Shown piece after piece: positions 7,630 through 15,040 of a DNA stretch of 18,208 bases (the first letter of the stretch is position 1; the number at the start of each line of letters is the position of its first letter). The notes under the pieces are model-generated. The model had not been told where the DNA came from and did not search any database. It was given only the letters and a program-made list of their open reading frames with translations. The DNA lies in assembly GCA_902782785.1 (NCBI GenBank), contig CACZOH010000122.1, positions 1 to 18,208 on the forward strand, given 5' to 3'. The position numbers and the translations under genes are program-made. The stretch comes from an uncultured Ruminococcus sp. (lineage in GTDB: Bacteria; Bacillota; Clostridia; Oscillospirales; CAG-272).

Positions 7630-9552
7630 TTAAAATTCTATCGTGACAAGCTGATGTATATAAACCTTCGGGACGGTAAAGCTTACGTATTTTCCGTCGT
7701 ACGCAAACGCGATGTTTTCGCCGCCGGGCTGAAGCTTCACGCTTTTCGGCGTCCTGTCTGTTTTTATTTTTTCCTTAATATTATAAAGAGGGACGACGTC
7801 CTCTATCACCTCGGTGTTTCTGCCGCGAAGCGACGTGTGTGCGTAAAGCAGATGATTTACGTATCTTTCGCCCTGCTTCATCAGGGTAACTATGCCGCGG
7901 TCCGGCATTCCGAAGACCGTAAGCGTCTTTTCATCGCCGAGAAGGCGGTCTGCCATATAACATACGAGCTCTTTCAGGTGAAGAGAACCGAGAGAGGCGT
8001 AATCCTCAAATATATTCCAGCAGATATATCCGACGTTATCCGACAAGACGGCGCCGGGATAACGGCTTCCGGTATCGGCGGGCGTATGCCTGTGAGAGCA
8101 GAAATGCTCCGCAGTCCTGTTGAAATAGCTGTCAACGCCGTAAGCGACCACATCAAAACCCTTGCACTCGAATAAGTACGAATCGGTCGACATATGGTAT
8201 TCCGTCACGCCGTTTACAAAGCCTTTTTCGCTTACCGGGCGCATATAATTCGGCTTGTTTTCGTTCTGCCGTAAAAGCTTTAAATCGCCGCGCCCGAGGA
8301 AAAGTCCGTTTTCGTCAAATCCCGAGCTGCCGGAGGCGAGTATCCTGCCGCCTCTTTGCAGATATTCTCTGAGCTTCGCCGCAAGCCCGCCGCCGCATAC
8401 GACGTTATCGGGCAGTATAACGAGCTTATATCCGCTTATATCCGCGTATCTGTCCACAACGTCAAACAGATATTTGCGCTCCAGAAGCATCCTGTTCGCG
8501 CCTGTCGGATAATCGTTTGACAGTACCGCTATATCGGACACGGCGGTGACGTTTTGGCAGAATTCTTCTTTTTCCTCAACCAAAGCGTACGCTTTGCCTA
8601 TGAGCCTGTAAGTCGACGCATCCATTTTGCCCGACGGATGAAGCTGATCGCCGACAGAGCATTTTGCACCGAGCGCAAGTGAAAGAGACGTCTCGTATAT
8701 CAGCGCGTTCGGGTGCTTGAAGCCGCCGAATTCGCCCCAGGTCGTGTGAAATTTACCCGTCATGCCGAGATATTCTTTGCAGAGACATCTGCTGTAGGAC
8801 GCCGTCATCGGGAAATGGTCGTAGCCCCAGCCGCCCGTGGGCAGACTTTCAAGCTCAAGATGCGTATCGTATTTCGTAAAATCACGGTCGCAGAACGGTA
8901 TGCGCCCCGCGTTGTGGAAAACCTCGGTTTCCGGCGCAATACCGTGCACGGCTTTGTCGACCGTCTCGAGATATCTGAAGAAAACCTCTCTTCCGTGCTT
9001 ATACGCGTCGGCGTCGTTTCCGGGATCGTATCCCTTTTCTTTCATGGAGGCGACGCAGAACGGACAGCGGCACGGTCTTATATCGCATATGTCAAGAAAC
9101 ACGCCGACGGGGCGATATACGGTGACTACCTCTTTTATCTGATTTATCAGAGTATCAAGATACGGCGTGTTGAAGCAGATAAGATGATAACCGGGTGCTG
9201 AAAAATCGGGCGTCTGATCAGAAGAAAATCTTACGAGGTGTTCCGGATGCTTCACCGCGTATTTTTCATCCAAACCGGCGGAAATATATACGGGCGCAAG
9301 CACGCCCGCCTTTTTGCAGGCGGAAAGCTCGGCGAAAAGAAGGTCGAATTTCAGCCCCGGATGCATTTCGTTTGCTTTGCTCGGATGATAGGAATACCCG
9401 TGGTGGCATTTTGAAAACACCGTAACGGAATTTACGTGTCCCGTCTTCAGCGCGGCGATAAACTCCTCCTCGACAAAAGCCCCGCCAACGTTTTTGATCG
9501 CCGGCGAGGTGTGAAAGTCAAGATGGACCTGTCTTGAGTGCATTTTATCCAT
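7630..9552 (-). CDS. GHL6 / GH151-like glycoside hydrolase with beta-galactosidase trimerisation-type domain
   Basis: This 640-residue cytoplasmic-looking protein has no signal peptide. Residues about 1-330 form a putative (beta/alpha)8 barrel: QVHLDFHTSPAI at the first strand, VFSKCHHGYSYHPS near 45-58, VGVFLDICD at 149-157 and HLELESLPTGGWGYDHFP at 231-248. These match my memory of the GHL6 family (PF14871) and its GH151 alpha-L-fucosidase relatives. A flavodoxin-like domain with YKLVILPDNVVCGGGLAAKLREYL and GGRILASGSSGFDE follows, as in the trimerisation domain of GH42 enzymes, then a beta-rich tail. Asp154, Glu233 and Glu235 are catalytic candidates. The substrate may be a fucoside or other glycan, moderately uncertain. 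GGAGAGAG precedes the ATG; an internal ATG at 9543 is also possible. It is the third gene of the operon. Confidence 0.75.
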   Translation of the reverse strand: MDKMHSRQVHLDFHTSPAIKNVGGAFVEEEFIAALKTGHVNSVTVFSKCHHGYSYHPSKANEMHPGLKFDLLFAELSACKKAGVLAPVYISAGLDEKYAVKHPEHLVRFSSDQTPDFSAPGYHLICFNTPYLDTLINQIKEVVTVYRPVGVFLDICDIRPCRCPFCVASMKEKGYDPGNDADAYKHGREVFFRYLETVDKAVHGIAPETEVFHNAGRIPFCDRDFTKYDTHLELESLPTGGWGYDHFPMTASYSRCLCKEYLGMTGKFHTTWGEFGGFKHPNALIYETSLSLALGAKCSVGDQLHPSGKMDASTYRLIGKAYALVEEKEEFCQNVTAVSDIAVLSNDYPTGANRMLLERKYLFDVVDRYADISGYKLVILPDNVVCGGGLAAKLREYLQRGGRILASGSSGFDENGLFLGRGDLKLLRQNENKPNYMRPVSEKGFVNGVTEYHMSTDSYLFECKGFDVVAYGVDSYFNRTAEHFCSHRHTPADTGSRYPGAVLSDNVGYICWNIFEDYASLGSLHLKELVCYMADRLLGDEKTLTVFGMPDRGIVTLMKQGERYVNHLLYAHTSLRGRNTEVIEDVVPLYNIKEKIKTDRTPKSVKLQPGGENIAFAYDGKYVSFTVPKVYIHQLVTIEF

Positions 9553-9571
9553 TTACTCTCTCCATTGCTAT

Positions 9572-9922
9572 TTATGTTTTGCGTATGATATAAAGATCAC
9601 CGTCAACAAAGCCGTACGCTATACGTCTGTCGTTGAAGCATACGGGAAGCTCTTTTTCGGATACGAGTTTTTCTATCATCCGACCGACTGTTTCAAGCGC
9701 GCCCTCCCAGTTGTCGGCGGTCACCGTGTAAAGCTCCTCACCCGTGGTGAAGCATTCCTCACACGCCCAGTCGCTGTCGTTTTCGTCAAAGGACGGGCTT
9801 GCGATAAGCTGAACGTCAAATTTATTGTCGTCGTCAGACTCGTACAGATTGAAGCAGAACGCCGCGGCGTCGTCGGGTACGCCATCCTTCACCGCCTCGT
9901 ATATCCATTTTCCGAAATCCAT
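9572..9922 (-). CDS. Small acidic protein of unknown function
   Basis: I do not recognise this 116-residue protein. It is strongly acidic (runs such as ESDDDNKFD and DENDSDW), with hydrophobic strands at CFNLYE, VQLIAS and ELYTVTADNW, then an amphipathic helix (ALETVGRMIEKLVSEK) and a final RIAYGFVDGDLYIIR beta hairpin. It has neither signal peptide nor membrane segment. The pattern resembles small alpha/beta cytoplasmic proteins of the kind found as immunity or accessory proteins, but no family can be claimed. Its ATG follows the dehydratase stop by one base (TAA-A-ATG), which suggests translational coupling; GAGGT lies 11 bases upstream inside the previous gene. The glycosidase gene follows after 19 bases. 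Confidence 0.75.
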   Translation of the reverse strand: MDFGKWIYEAVKDGVPDDAAAFCFNLYESDDDNKFDVQLIASPSFDENDSDWACEECFTTGEELYTVTADNWEGALETVGRMIEKLVSEKELPVCFNDRRIAYGFVDGDLYIIRKT

Positions 9923-9923
9923 T

Positions 9924-11885
9924 TTACTGTTTTACCTCGGTATATTTGCTGTTTACCTCTTCGGGCTTTTTGTACGTGGGAACGGCCTGCATAAGCGCGT
10001 GTCTCGCCTCCTCGTCGTCGCCCGACTGCACGGCGTCGCGAAGTATCGAGAGCTTCTCGTTCAGCTGTTCCTCGGTAAGCGGCGCGTCGCGCTCTATGAA
10101 TATCATACTGTTCTCGGTCTTGTCAAGCTCCTCCGTCTTTACGAGCAGCTCTTCATAAAGCTTTTCGCCCGGGCGGAGTCCCGTTTCTACTATGTCTATA
10201 TCCTTATACGGTATATAGCCGGAAAGCTTTATCATATTTTCCGCAAGATCGAGTATCTTTACGGGTTGTCCCATGTCCAAAACGAACAGCTCGCCGTTCT
10301 TTGCAAGCGTACCGGACTGGAGCACGAGCTGAGACGCCTCGGGTATAGTCATAAAGAATCTGTTTATACGCTTGTCCGTTATGGTTATCGGACCGCCGGA
10401 CGCTATCTGACGTTTGAAAAGCGGTATTACCGAGCCCGCGCTGCCGAGCACATTGCCGAAGCGCGTCGCGCTGTATACGGTGCCGTTGTTTCTTGTGGAA
10501 TAGTATTGCGTTATCATTTCGCACATACGCTTCGTCGCGCCCATCACGTTCGTCGGGTTAACCGCCTTGTCCGTGGAGATCATTATAAAGCGCTCCGCCT
10601 TGTATTTTTCCGTCATCTTAAGAACGTTGTAGGTGCCGAATACGTTGTTGTCGACCGCTTCAACGCAGTTTTTCTCCATAAGCGGAACGTGCTTGTGCGC
10701 CGCGGCGTGCAGAACTATCTGCGGCTGATACGCGCGGAAAACCTTCTCAAGCGCGCCGGCGTTGCATACGGACGCTATCTCGACCTTTATTTCAAATTCG
10801 CCTCCGTGGGCGCGCAGAAGCTCCTGCTGCACGTCGTATGCGCCGTTTTCATATACGTCGAAAATCACGAGCGTGCGCGGCTTCATCATGGCTATCTGGC
10901 GGCAAAGCTCCGAGCCTATGGAACCGCCGCCGCCGGTTACGAGAACGACCTTGTCTTTGTAATACGACGAGGTCTTGTCGTCGGTCACGCTTATGTTCTT
11001 TCTGAAGAGAAGGTCTTCTATCTCAAATTCTCTCAGGCGGATCCTGTTCGGATTTTCGCTTGCTATAAGCGCGGATTTTTCGTAGACCTTAAGCTTGCAG
11101 CCGTAGTTTTTGTATTTTTCAAACAGAGCCTTCTTATCCTCAACGCTCATCTCGGGAACCGCGAAAACTATCTCGGATATTTCATCCGCCTCGATGCGTT
11201 CCTTTGTGAGCTGGTCCTCGGATATGACGTTTATGTCGTGGATGCTTCTGCCGATCTTTTCTTTTTTGATGTCAATGAACAGCTTCGGTCTGTACGCGGA
11301 CGTACCGTCGCTTATGAGAGCCTCCGCCAGGGCGGTGCCGTCGTTGCCGGCGCCGACTATCGCTATGTTGATTGTGCTTCTGTCATGCTCGTCCGAGATC
11401 TCCTCGCGTATGCCGAATATGCGGAGAACGGCTCTCGATACCTTGCCCACCGCGCCGTTGGCTGCTCTGTGTTTGTAAAAATAGTTATACGTCATCCTCG
11501 CGCCTATCGCGAACAAAAGATCGATGCCGATAAGAGCTATGACGTCGGCGGACCTCGGTCTCGGATCCGGTATGAACAGATTTACGGCGATGGAACAGAG
11601 GCAGGCAAGCAAGTCGGCGAGCATAAGCTTCAGAAACGACTGAACGCCGCCGTATCTCCATATCTGGCTGTAGATCCTGAATGCAAACCTGAATAAGAAC
11701 ACAAAACAAACGGATATGACGACCGTCCAGACGGGAAACGATCCTTTTGCGCCGAAGTCGCTCAGAAAGTAAAGAGCGACGGTGCAGGCGGCAAAAACAA
11801 GAAAGTCAAAAAACAGAAGCGTCCACCTTATGTTGATAACGTTTTTTCCGTTAACGCGATTCTTTTCAGGCTCTTTGTTATTCAT
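9924..11885 (-). CDS. Membrane-bound nucleotide-sugar 4,6-dehydratase, CapD/PglF/WbpM (FlaA1) family
   Basis: This 653-residue protein has the full layout of the family. About four membrane helices (18-135) are followed by a first Rossmann domain with IVGAGNDG at 176-183, then a second, catalytic SDR domain with VTGGGGSIG at 316-324 for NAD(P) binding. STDK (437-440) and MGATK (448-452) form the active site: Met replaces the usual Tyr of Y-x-x-x-K, as is typical of UDP-GlcNAc 4,6-dehydratases such as PglF and WbpM. ETGLRPGEKLYEELL near 567-581 is the family C-terminal signature. The expected reaction is UDP-GlcNAc to UDP-4-keto-6-deoxy-GlcNAc, feeding capsule or glycoprotein sugars. It is the first gene of a four-gene operon; the start is set by GGGAG 12 bases upstream of the ATG at 11885. 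Confidence 0.92.
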   Translation of the reverse strand: MNNKEPEKNRVNGKNVINIRWTLLFFDFLVFAACTVALYFLSDFGAKGSFPVWTVVISVCFVFLFRFAFRIYSQIWRYGGVQSFLKLMLADLLACLCSIAVNLFIPDPRPRSADVIALIGIDLLFAIGARMTYNYFYKHRAANGAVGKVSRAVLRIFGIREEISDEHDRSTINIAIVGAGNDGTALAEALISDGTSAYRPKLFIDIKKEKIGRSIHDINVISEDQLTKERIEADEISEIVFAVPEMSVEDKKALFEKYKNYGCKLKVYEKSALIASENPNRIRLREFEIEDLLFRKNISVTDDKTSSYYKDKVVLVTGGGGSIGSELCRQIAMMKPRTLVIFDVYENGAYDVQQELLRAHGGEFEIKVEIASVCNAGALEKVFRAYQPQIVLHAAAHKHVPLMEKNCVEAVDNNVFGTYNVLKMTEKYKAERFIMISTDKAVNPTNVMGATKRMCEMITQYYSTRNNGTVYSATRFGNVLGSAGSVIPLFKRQIASGGPITITDKRINRFFMTIPEASQLVLQSGTLAKNGELFVLDMGQPVKILDLAENMIKLSGYIPYKDIDIVETGLRPGEKLYEELLVKTEELDKTENSMIFIERDAPLTEEQLNEKLSILRDAVQSGDDEEARHALMQAVPTYKKPEEVNSKYTEVKQ

Positions 11886-11905
11886 ATATTTATGTACTCC
11901 CGTAT

Positions 11906-11919
11906 ATGATAATTATCAT
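11906..11919. promoter_or_regulatory. Perfect 14-bp palindrome ATGATAATTATCAT in the dehydratase leader
   Basis: The palindrome lies between the -10 box and the start codon of the dehydratase gene. It resembles, but lacks the central TNA of, the TGATAATNATTATCA metal-regulator box. It is a candidate operator only. Confidence 0.35.
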
Positions 11920-11932
11920 CGTGTCGTTTTTT

Positions 11933-11961
11933 ATTCTATCATAAAAAAACGCGTTTGTCAA
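11933..11961 (-). promoter_or_regulatory. Main promoter of the dehydratase-glycosidase-acyltransferase operon
   Basis: On the minus strand TTGACA (11961-11956) lies 17 bases before TAGAAT (11938-11933), 47 bases from the start codon. Confidence 0.8.
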
Positions 11962-12004
11962 CAACCAATAATTTACTCTTTTGCAAAGACAAAAAATAAA
12001 CGCC

Positions 12005-12039
12005 GCAAAAAACAGACCTCCGCGCATAAAGCGCCGAAG
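12005..12039 (-). terminator. Possible weak terminator or attenuator between two minus-strand promoters
   Basis: On the minus strand CTTCGGCGC-TTTAT-GCGCGGAGG (12039-12017) pairs over nine positions with one G-G mismatch and one G-T pair, then TCTGTTTTTTG follows. It would stop transcripts begun at the upstream promoter (12077-12105). The T run is four bases from the stem, so strength is doubtful. Confidence 0.35.
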
Positions 12040-12076
12040 CAGATAAACGAGCCGTGATATTGATTATTCAAATAAT

Positions 12077-12105
12077 ATAATACTACATATTATAATAAAA
12101 GTCAA
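12077..12105 (-). promoter_or_regulatory. Second, distal minus-strand promoter upstream of the dehydratase operon
   Basis: On the minus strand TTGACT (12105-12100) lies 17 bases before TATTAT (12082-12077). The region is very AT-rich, so a chance match is possible. No gene starts directly after it; the rest of the 355-base gap (11886-12241) holds nothing else I can identify. Confidence 0.45.
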
Positions 12106-12202
12106 TATATAAATCGTGTTTTTTTAAGGAAAATGATGAATTTTTGATTTAATTACCAATAAAATCAAAGTATAACAAACGCAAAAAATAAAACGCCCGT
12201 AC

Positions 12203-12231
12203 TTGACAATTTATAAAAAATGTGGTATTAT
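12203..12231 (+). promoter_or_regulatory. Promoter of tRNA-Pro
   Basis: TTGACA (12203-12208), a 17-base spacer and TATTAT (12226-12231) end 10 bases before the tRNA, as expected for a short 5' leader. Confidence 0.85.
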
Positions 12232-12241
12232 AAACTACCGA

Positions 12242-12314
12242 CGGGGTGTGGCTCAGCTGGTAGAGCGGGTGCTTTGGGAGCATCAGGCCGTCGGTTCAAA
12301 TCCGGCCACTCCGA
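12242..12314 (+). tRNA. tRNA-Pro(TGG)
   Basis: A full cloverleaf of 73 bases. The acceptor stem CGGGGTG pairs with CACTCCG (one G-T), the D arm is GCTC-AGCTGGTA-GAGC, the anticodon loop TTTGGGA carries TGG, and the T arm is GTCGG-TTCAAAT-CCGGC. The discriminator is A. It is followed by TCA, not CCA, so the CCA end must be added by tRNA nucleotidyltransferase. A single-gene unit with its own promoter and terminator. Confidence 0.96.
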
Positions 12315-12323
12315 TCAAAAAAC

Positions 12324-12375
12324 TGCCGATAACAGGACTTGAAAGCCTGTTATCGGCATATATTTTATTTCTATT
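12324..12375 (+). terminator. Rho-independent terminator of tRNA-Pro
   Basis: TGCCGATAACAGG (12324-12336) and CCTGTTATCGGCA (12346-12358) form a perfect 13-bp stem with a nine-base loop, followed by a T-rich tail (tatattttatttctatttt). Confidence 0.95.
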
Positions 12376-12496
12376 TTGCTTTCTCTAAAGCGTCTTTTGC
12401 TTTCACTTCAGCTATCATCTCTGTAATGGACCGGTACGGTATTGCATAAGAGGGTAAAACGCGGTATCATATGCATCAGATGAGAAAAGAAGAATA

Positions 12497-12718
12497 TCAC
12501 GTGAATCCGTCATCAGTAATATAATCTTTATTCCATAATGCATTGAGTGCAAGCGGTACTTGAGCAAAGAAGATCAAAAAACACAATTCGGTTTTATATC
12601 CGCTCAGCCTGTTAAACGCATAATACAAAAACTGCAGACACATGATTTGAGCAAATGATGAAAGCACGTTAATCAGCCTGTCGGTATAATAATCGATTTT
12701 TATCTTTGTAAGCCCCAT
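12497..12718 (-). CDS. Small putative membrane protein, possibly the 5' part of a broken gene
   Basis: I recognise no family in these 73 codons. A GGGAGGTG ribosome site lies 12 bases before the ATG. Two hydrophobic segments (VLSSFAQIMCLQFLYYAF at about 18-35 and CFLIFFAQVPLALNALW at about 46-62) suggest a two-helix membrane protein. Downstream of the stop, coding-like sequence continues to 12371 in a shifted and then in the same frame (DILLFSSDAYDTAFYPL, then ITEMIAEVKAKDALEKAK before TAG), so this may be the remnant of a protein of about 115 residues with two frameshifts. Either a small real gene or decay. Confidence 0.4.
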   Translation of the reverse strand: MGLTKIKIDYYTDRLINVLSSFAQIMCLQFLYYAFNRLSGYKTELCFLIFFAQVPLALNALWNKDYITDDGFT

Positions 12719-12824
12719 TTTTTTCTTTCACCTCCCGTTTAGTTTGATAATATCACACGTCATGCGACGTTTAAGGTGCATTAAGTATGATAATATAGAG
12801 AAAATGAAACAGGAGGAAATATAA

Positions 12825-14966
12825 ATGTCAAATAACCGTACCGAGCTGCGCATACACACAAAAATGTCGGAGATGAGCGGAGTTTCATCGATAGAATCGT
12901 ATATTCAAAAAGCCGATGAATGCGGACTGACTGCTCTTGCTATAACCGATAAAAACGACGTAAACGCTTATTTTGAAACTCGAATACCCCCTTGTAAAAT
13001 CATATACGGTATTGATCTCGGCATAACTTTGCTCGCAAAAGGCAGGACCGGAATAAAGAGCATATTTGAAATAATGACAAAACTGAGCGAAAAAGAAAAC
13101 TCAAAACTCACGTTTGAGCTTTTGAACAGATACCGCGAAGGTCTTATCGTCGGCAGCGGCTGTAATTCCGATTTCTATGCGCTTGCGCTTGATGAAGACT
13201 GTTTTGGCGAACTTCTTGATAATGCAAGATTCTGCAAATACGATTATCTTGAGATCTGCCCCGGAATGAGCAAAAATGCCGTTTACAGAATCGTCGAAAT
13301 CGGCAGAGGTCTTAACATACCTGTCTGCGCGGTGAGCAACGCTTACTGCTGCGACGAGGACGACGTTATTCTTCATAAGATGATTAAAAACGGCTCTTCG
13401 TGCAATTACCTTTATTCAACCGATGAAATGCTTGATTATTTCTTGTTTCTCGGTGAGGATAAAGCGTATGACGTCGTAGTTGCAAATACAAACGCCGTTG
13501 CAGATATGATTGAAAAGAACGCATTTAATACCCCAATTTCAGGCCCGTTTATTCCCGACGCTTATGAGGAGCTTTGCCGCGCGGTTTATAAAAAAGCGGA
13601 GGAGCTTTACGGATATGATCTTCACCCGGTCGTCGCCGAAAGAATAACGCACGAGCTTGACCGGATAAAAAACGACGGATCTGAAACGTATTACGTCACG
13701 GCTCTGAGGATAGCGAACGTCGCGAGATCGCCGCTTTACGGATTTGAGATCAGTACGCGCGGCACGCTTTCATCTTCTTTTGTAATGTATCTTTGCGGTG
13801 TATCTAACATAAACCCGTTGCCTCCGCACCGAATCTGTCCGAAATGCAAACGTATGGAATTCTTTACCGAGCCCGGCGTTTGCTTTGACGATAAACCCGA
13901 AGAAATGTGCAAAAACTGCGGAAGCAAAACAAAAACCGACGGTCATAACATACCGTTTGAAGCGTTGGCAGGTATGAACGGCAGCAACCCGCATATGATA
14001 GATCTTTACGTTGAGGAATACTATCTGCCCCGCGTTTATGAGATTTTAAAAAATATTTTCGGCGCAGATAATGTATTTAACGGAGGCGCCGCGCTGACCG
14101 TATCACCGTTCTCAGCTTCAAAAACCGTTTCCCGATATTTCTCAAACCGCGACATACATACAAAACGGGAGGAAGAAAAACCGTTTGCGGAAAGACTTTA
14201 CGGAATTAAAAGAGGCAATACAACCGTTCCCGGAAAAATATATATCAAAGAAAACAGATATGATGCGAGTAATATAACGCCGCTTGATATGAGAGGCAGC
14301 GTTCCGACTTCTTTGATCAATTATAAAAATCTTGACCCACGTATTTTCAGTATAAACGTGCTTCCGTTTTACGCGCTCGATCTGTTGGATGAAATCGCAA
14401 AGCTCACGAGAGTATCTTACAAAAATATAAACCTGAACGATCCTGAGGTTATCTCAGCTATAAAAAACGGAGAATCATATGAGATCTTCGAACTTGACAA
14501 TCAAAAATCCTGTGAGATAATCAAAGCCGCCGATCCGCATACGTTTTCCGGACTTGTAAAAGCGTATTCGCTTGCGCACGGTACGGGCACGTGGACGGAT
14601 AACGCGGAAACGCTGATAAAAAACGGCGTATGCACCGTGCGCGACGTCGCCGCTTCGCGCGAGGATATATTGTTATATCTTACGAGTAAAGGTATCGAGT
14701 TTGAAAAAGCGTATCGCATAATGGAAATAACGCGGCGCGGCAATGCGGAAACGCGGTTGACGGAAGAGCTCGTTGCCGAGCTTAAATCCCACGGCGTTCC
14801 CGACTGGTATATCGAAAGTCTGAAAAAGATAAAATACATGTTCCCGAAAGCGCATTGCGTGGAATATACGCGCCTTATGGTCATACTCGTGTGGTACAAA
14901 CTCCATTATCCCGAAGAATTCAAAATCGCTCTGTCGGGAAAAGATGATGACAGGGTTGAATTGTAA
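12825..14966 (+). CDS. PolC-like protein (DNA polymerase III alpha, Gram-positive type), truncated and probably catalytically inactive
   Basis: This 713-residue protein is collinear with the PHP and polymerase parts of PolC, which is about 1440 residues in Bacillus. Order: PHP domain (about 5-235; TELRIHTKMSEMS), fingers/palm block STRGTLSSSF with INPLPPH (311-335), a zinc ribbon with C338, C341, C362 and C365, IPFEALAGMNG (376-386), the palm block, then SGLVKAYSLAHGTGTW (575-590) and YIESLKKIKYMFPKAH (662-677). The N-terminal OB domain, the 3'-5' exonuclease inserted in PHP, and the C-terminus are absent. Key residues are changed: PHP His-to-Arg9, Asp-to-Ser18, TDH-to-TDK (43); palm PDID is HMID, LDILG is INVLP and HPGG is VPGK. 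It should not polymerise. AGGAGG lies eight bases before the ATG, and the frame is intact, so it is likely expressed with a structural or regulatory role. Confidence 0.85.
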   Translation: MSNNRTELRIHTKMSEMSGVSSIESYIQKADECGLTALAITDKNDVNAYFETRIPPCKIIYGIDLGITLLAKGRTGIKSIFEIMTKLSEKENSKLTFELLNRYREGLIVGSGCNSDFYALALDEDCFGELLDNARFCKYDYLEICPGMSKNAVYRIVEIGRGLNIPVCAVSNAYCCDEDDVILHKMIKNGSSCNYLYSTDEMLDYFLFLGEDKAYDVVVANTNAVADMIEKNAFNTPISGPFIPDAYEELCRAVYKKAEELYGYDLHPVVAERITHELDRIKNDGSETYYVTALRIANVARSPLYGFEISTRGTLSSSFVMYLCGVSNINPLPPHRICPKCKRMEFFTEPGVCFDDKPEEMCKNCGSKTKTDGHNIPFEALAGMNGSNPHMIDLYVEEYYLPRVYEILKNIFGADNVFNGGAALTVSPFSASKTVSRYFSNRDIHTKREEEKPFAERLYGIKRGNTTVPGKIYIKENRYDASNITPLDMRGSVPTSLINYKNLDPRIFSINVLPFYALDLLDEIAKLTRVSYKNINLNDPEVISAIKNGESYEIFELDNQKSCEIIKAADPHTFSGLVKAYSLAHGTGTWTDNAETLIKNGVCTVRDVAASREDILLYLTSKGIEFEKAYRIMEITRRGNAETRLTEELVAELKSHGVPDWYIESLKKIKYMFPKAHCVEYTRLMVILVWYKLHYPEEFKIALSGKDDDRVEL

Positions 14967-14981
14967 TTTTTGATAAAGCAG

Positions 14982-15010
14982 TTGACAAAATAATAAGAAA
15001 GTAGTACTAT
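14982..15010 (+). promoter_or_regulatory. Promoter of the UDG-like gene
   Basis: TTGACA (14982-14987) lies 17 bases before TACTAT (15005-15010), 15 bases after the PolC-like stop. The gene therefore has its own start of transcription, though no terminator separates it from the gene before. Confidence 0.78.
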
Positions 15011-15040
15011 TAAATCAACCAGATTAATGGAGAATTAGAA

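Noticed and set aside
9825..11696. A 623-codon open frame on the plus strand, antisense to the dehydratase gene
   Set aside because: It is rich in Arg, Tyr, Val and His, has no family-like motif and no ribosome site, and lies opposite a clearly real gene whose codon use keeps the antisense frame free of stops.
11906..11919. A true Fur/PerR/Zur box
   Set aside because: The 7-1-7 consensus needs a central TNA that is absent; only the outer arms match.
11890..12027. A 45-codon minus-strand frame ending four bases before the dehydratase start, a possible leader peptide
   Set aside because: It crosses the main operon promoter, has no ribosome site, and its sequence is mostly read from AT-rich control DNA.
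11782..12057. A 91-codon plus-strand frame near the dehydratase promoter
   Set aside because: It is antisense to the dehydratase N-terminus and then runs into the AT-rich promoter region; no ribosome site or protein-like pattern.
12203..12388. A plus-strand 61-codon frame
   Set aside because: It runs through the tRNA-Pro gene and its terminator, so it is not protein-coding.
12371..12718. Reading the three in-frame TGA codons as sense (recoding)
   Set aside because: Other genes here, such as the lipoprotein, phosphatase-side ATPase and acyltransferase, end at TGA, and the peptide between the TGAs is less protein-like than that of the shifted frame.
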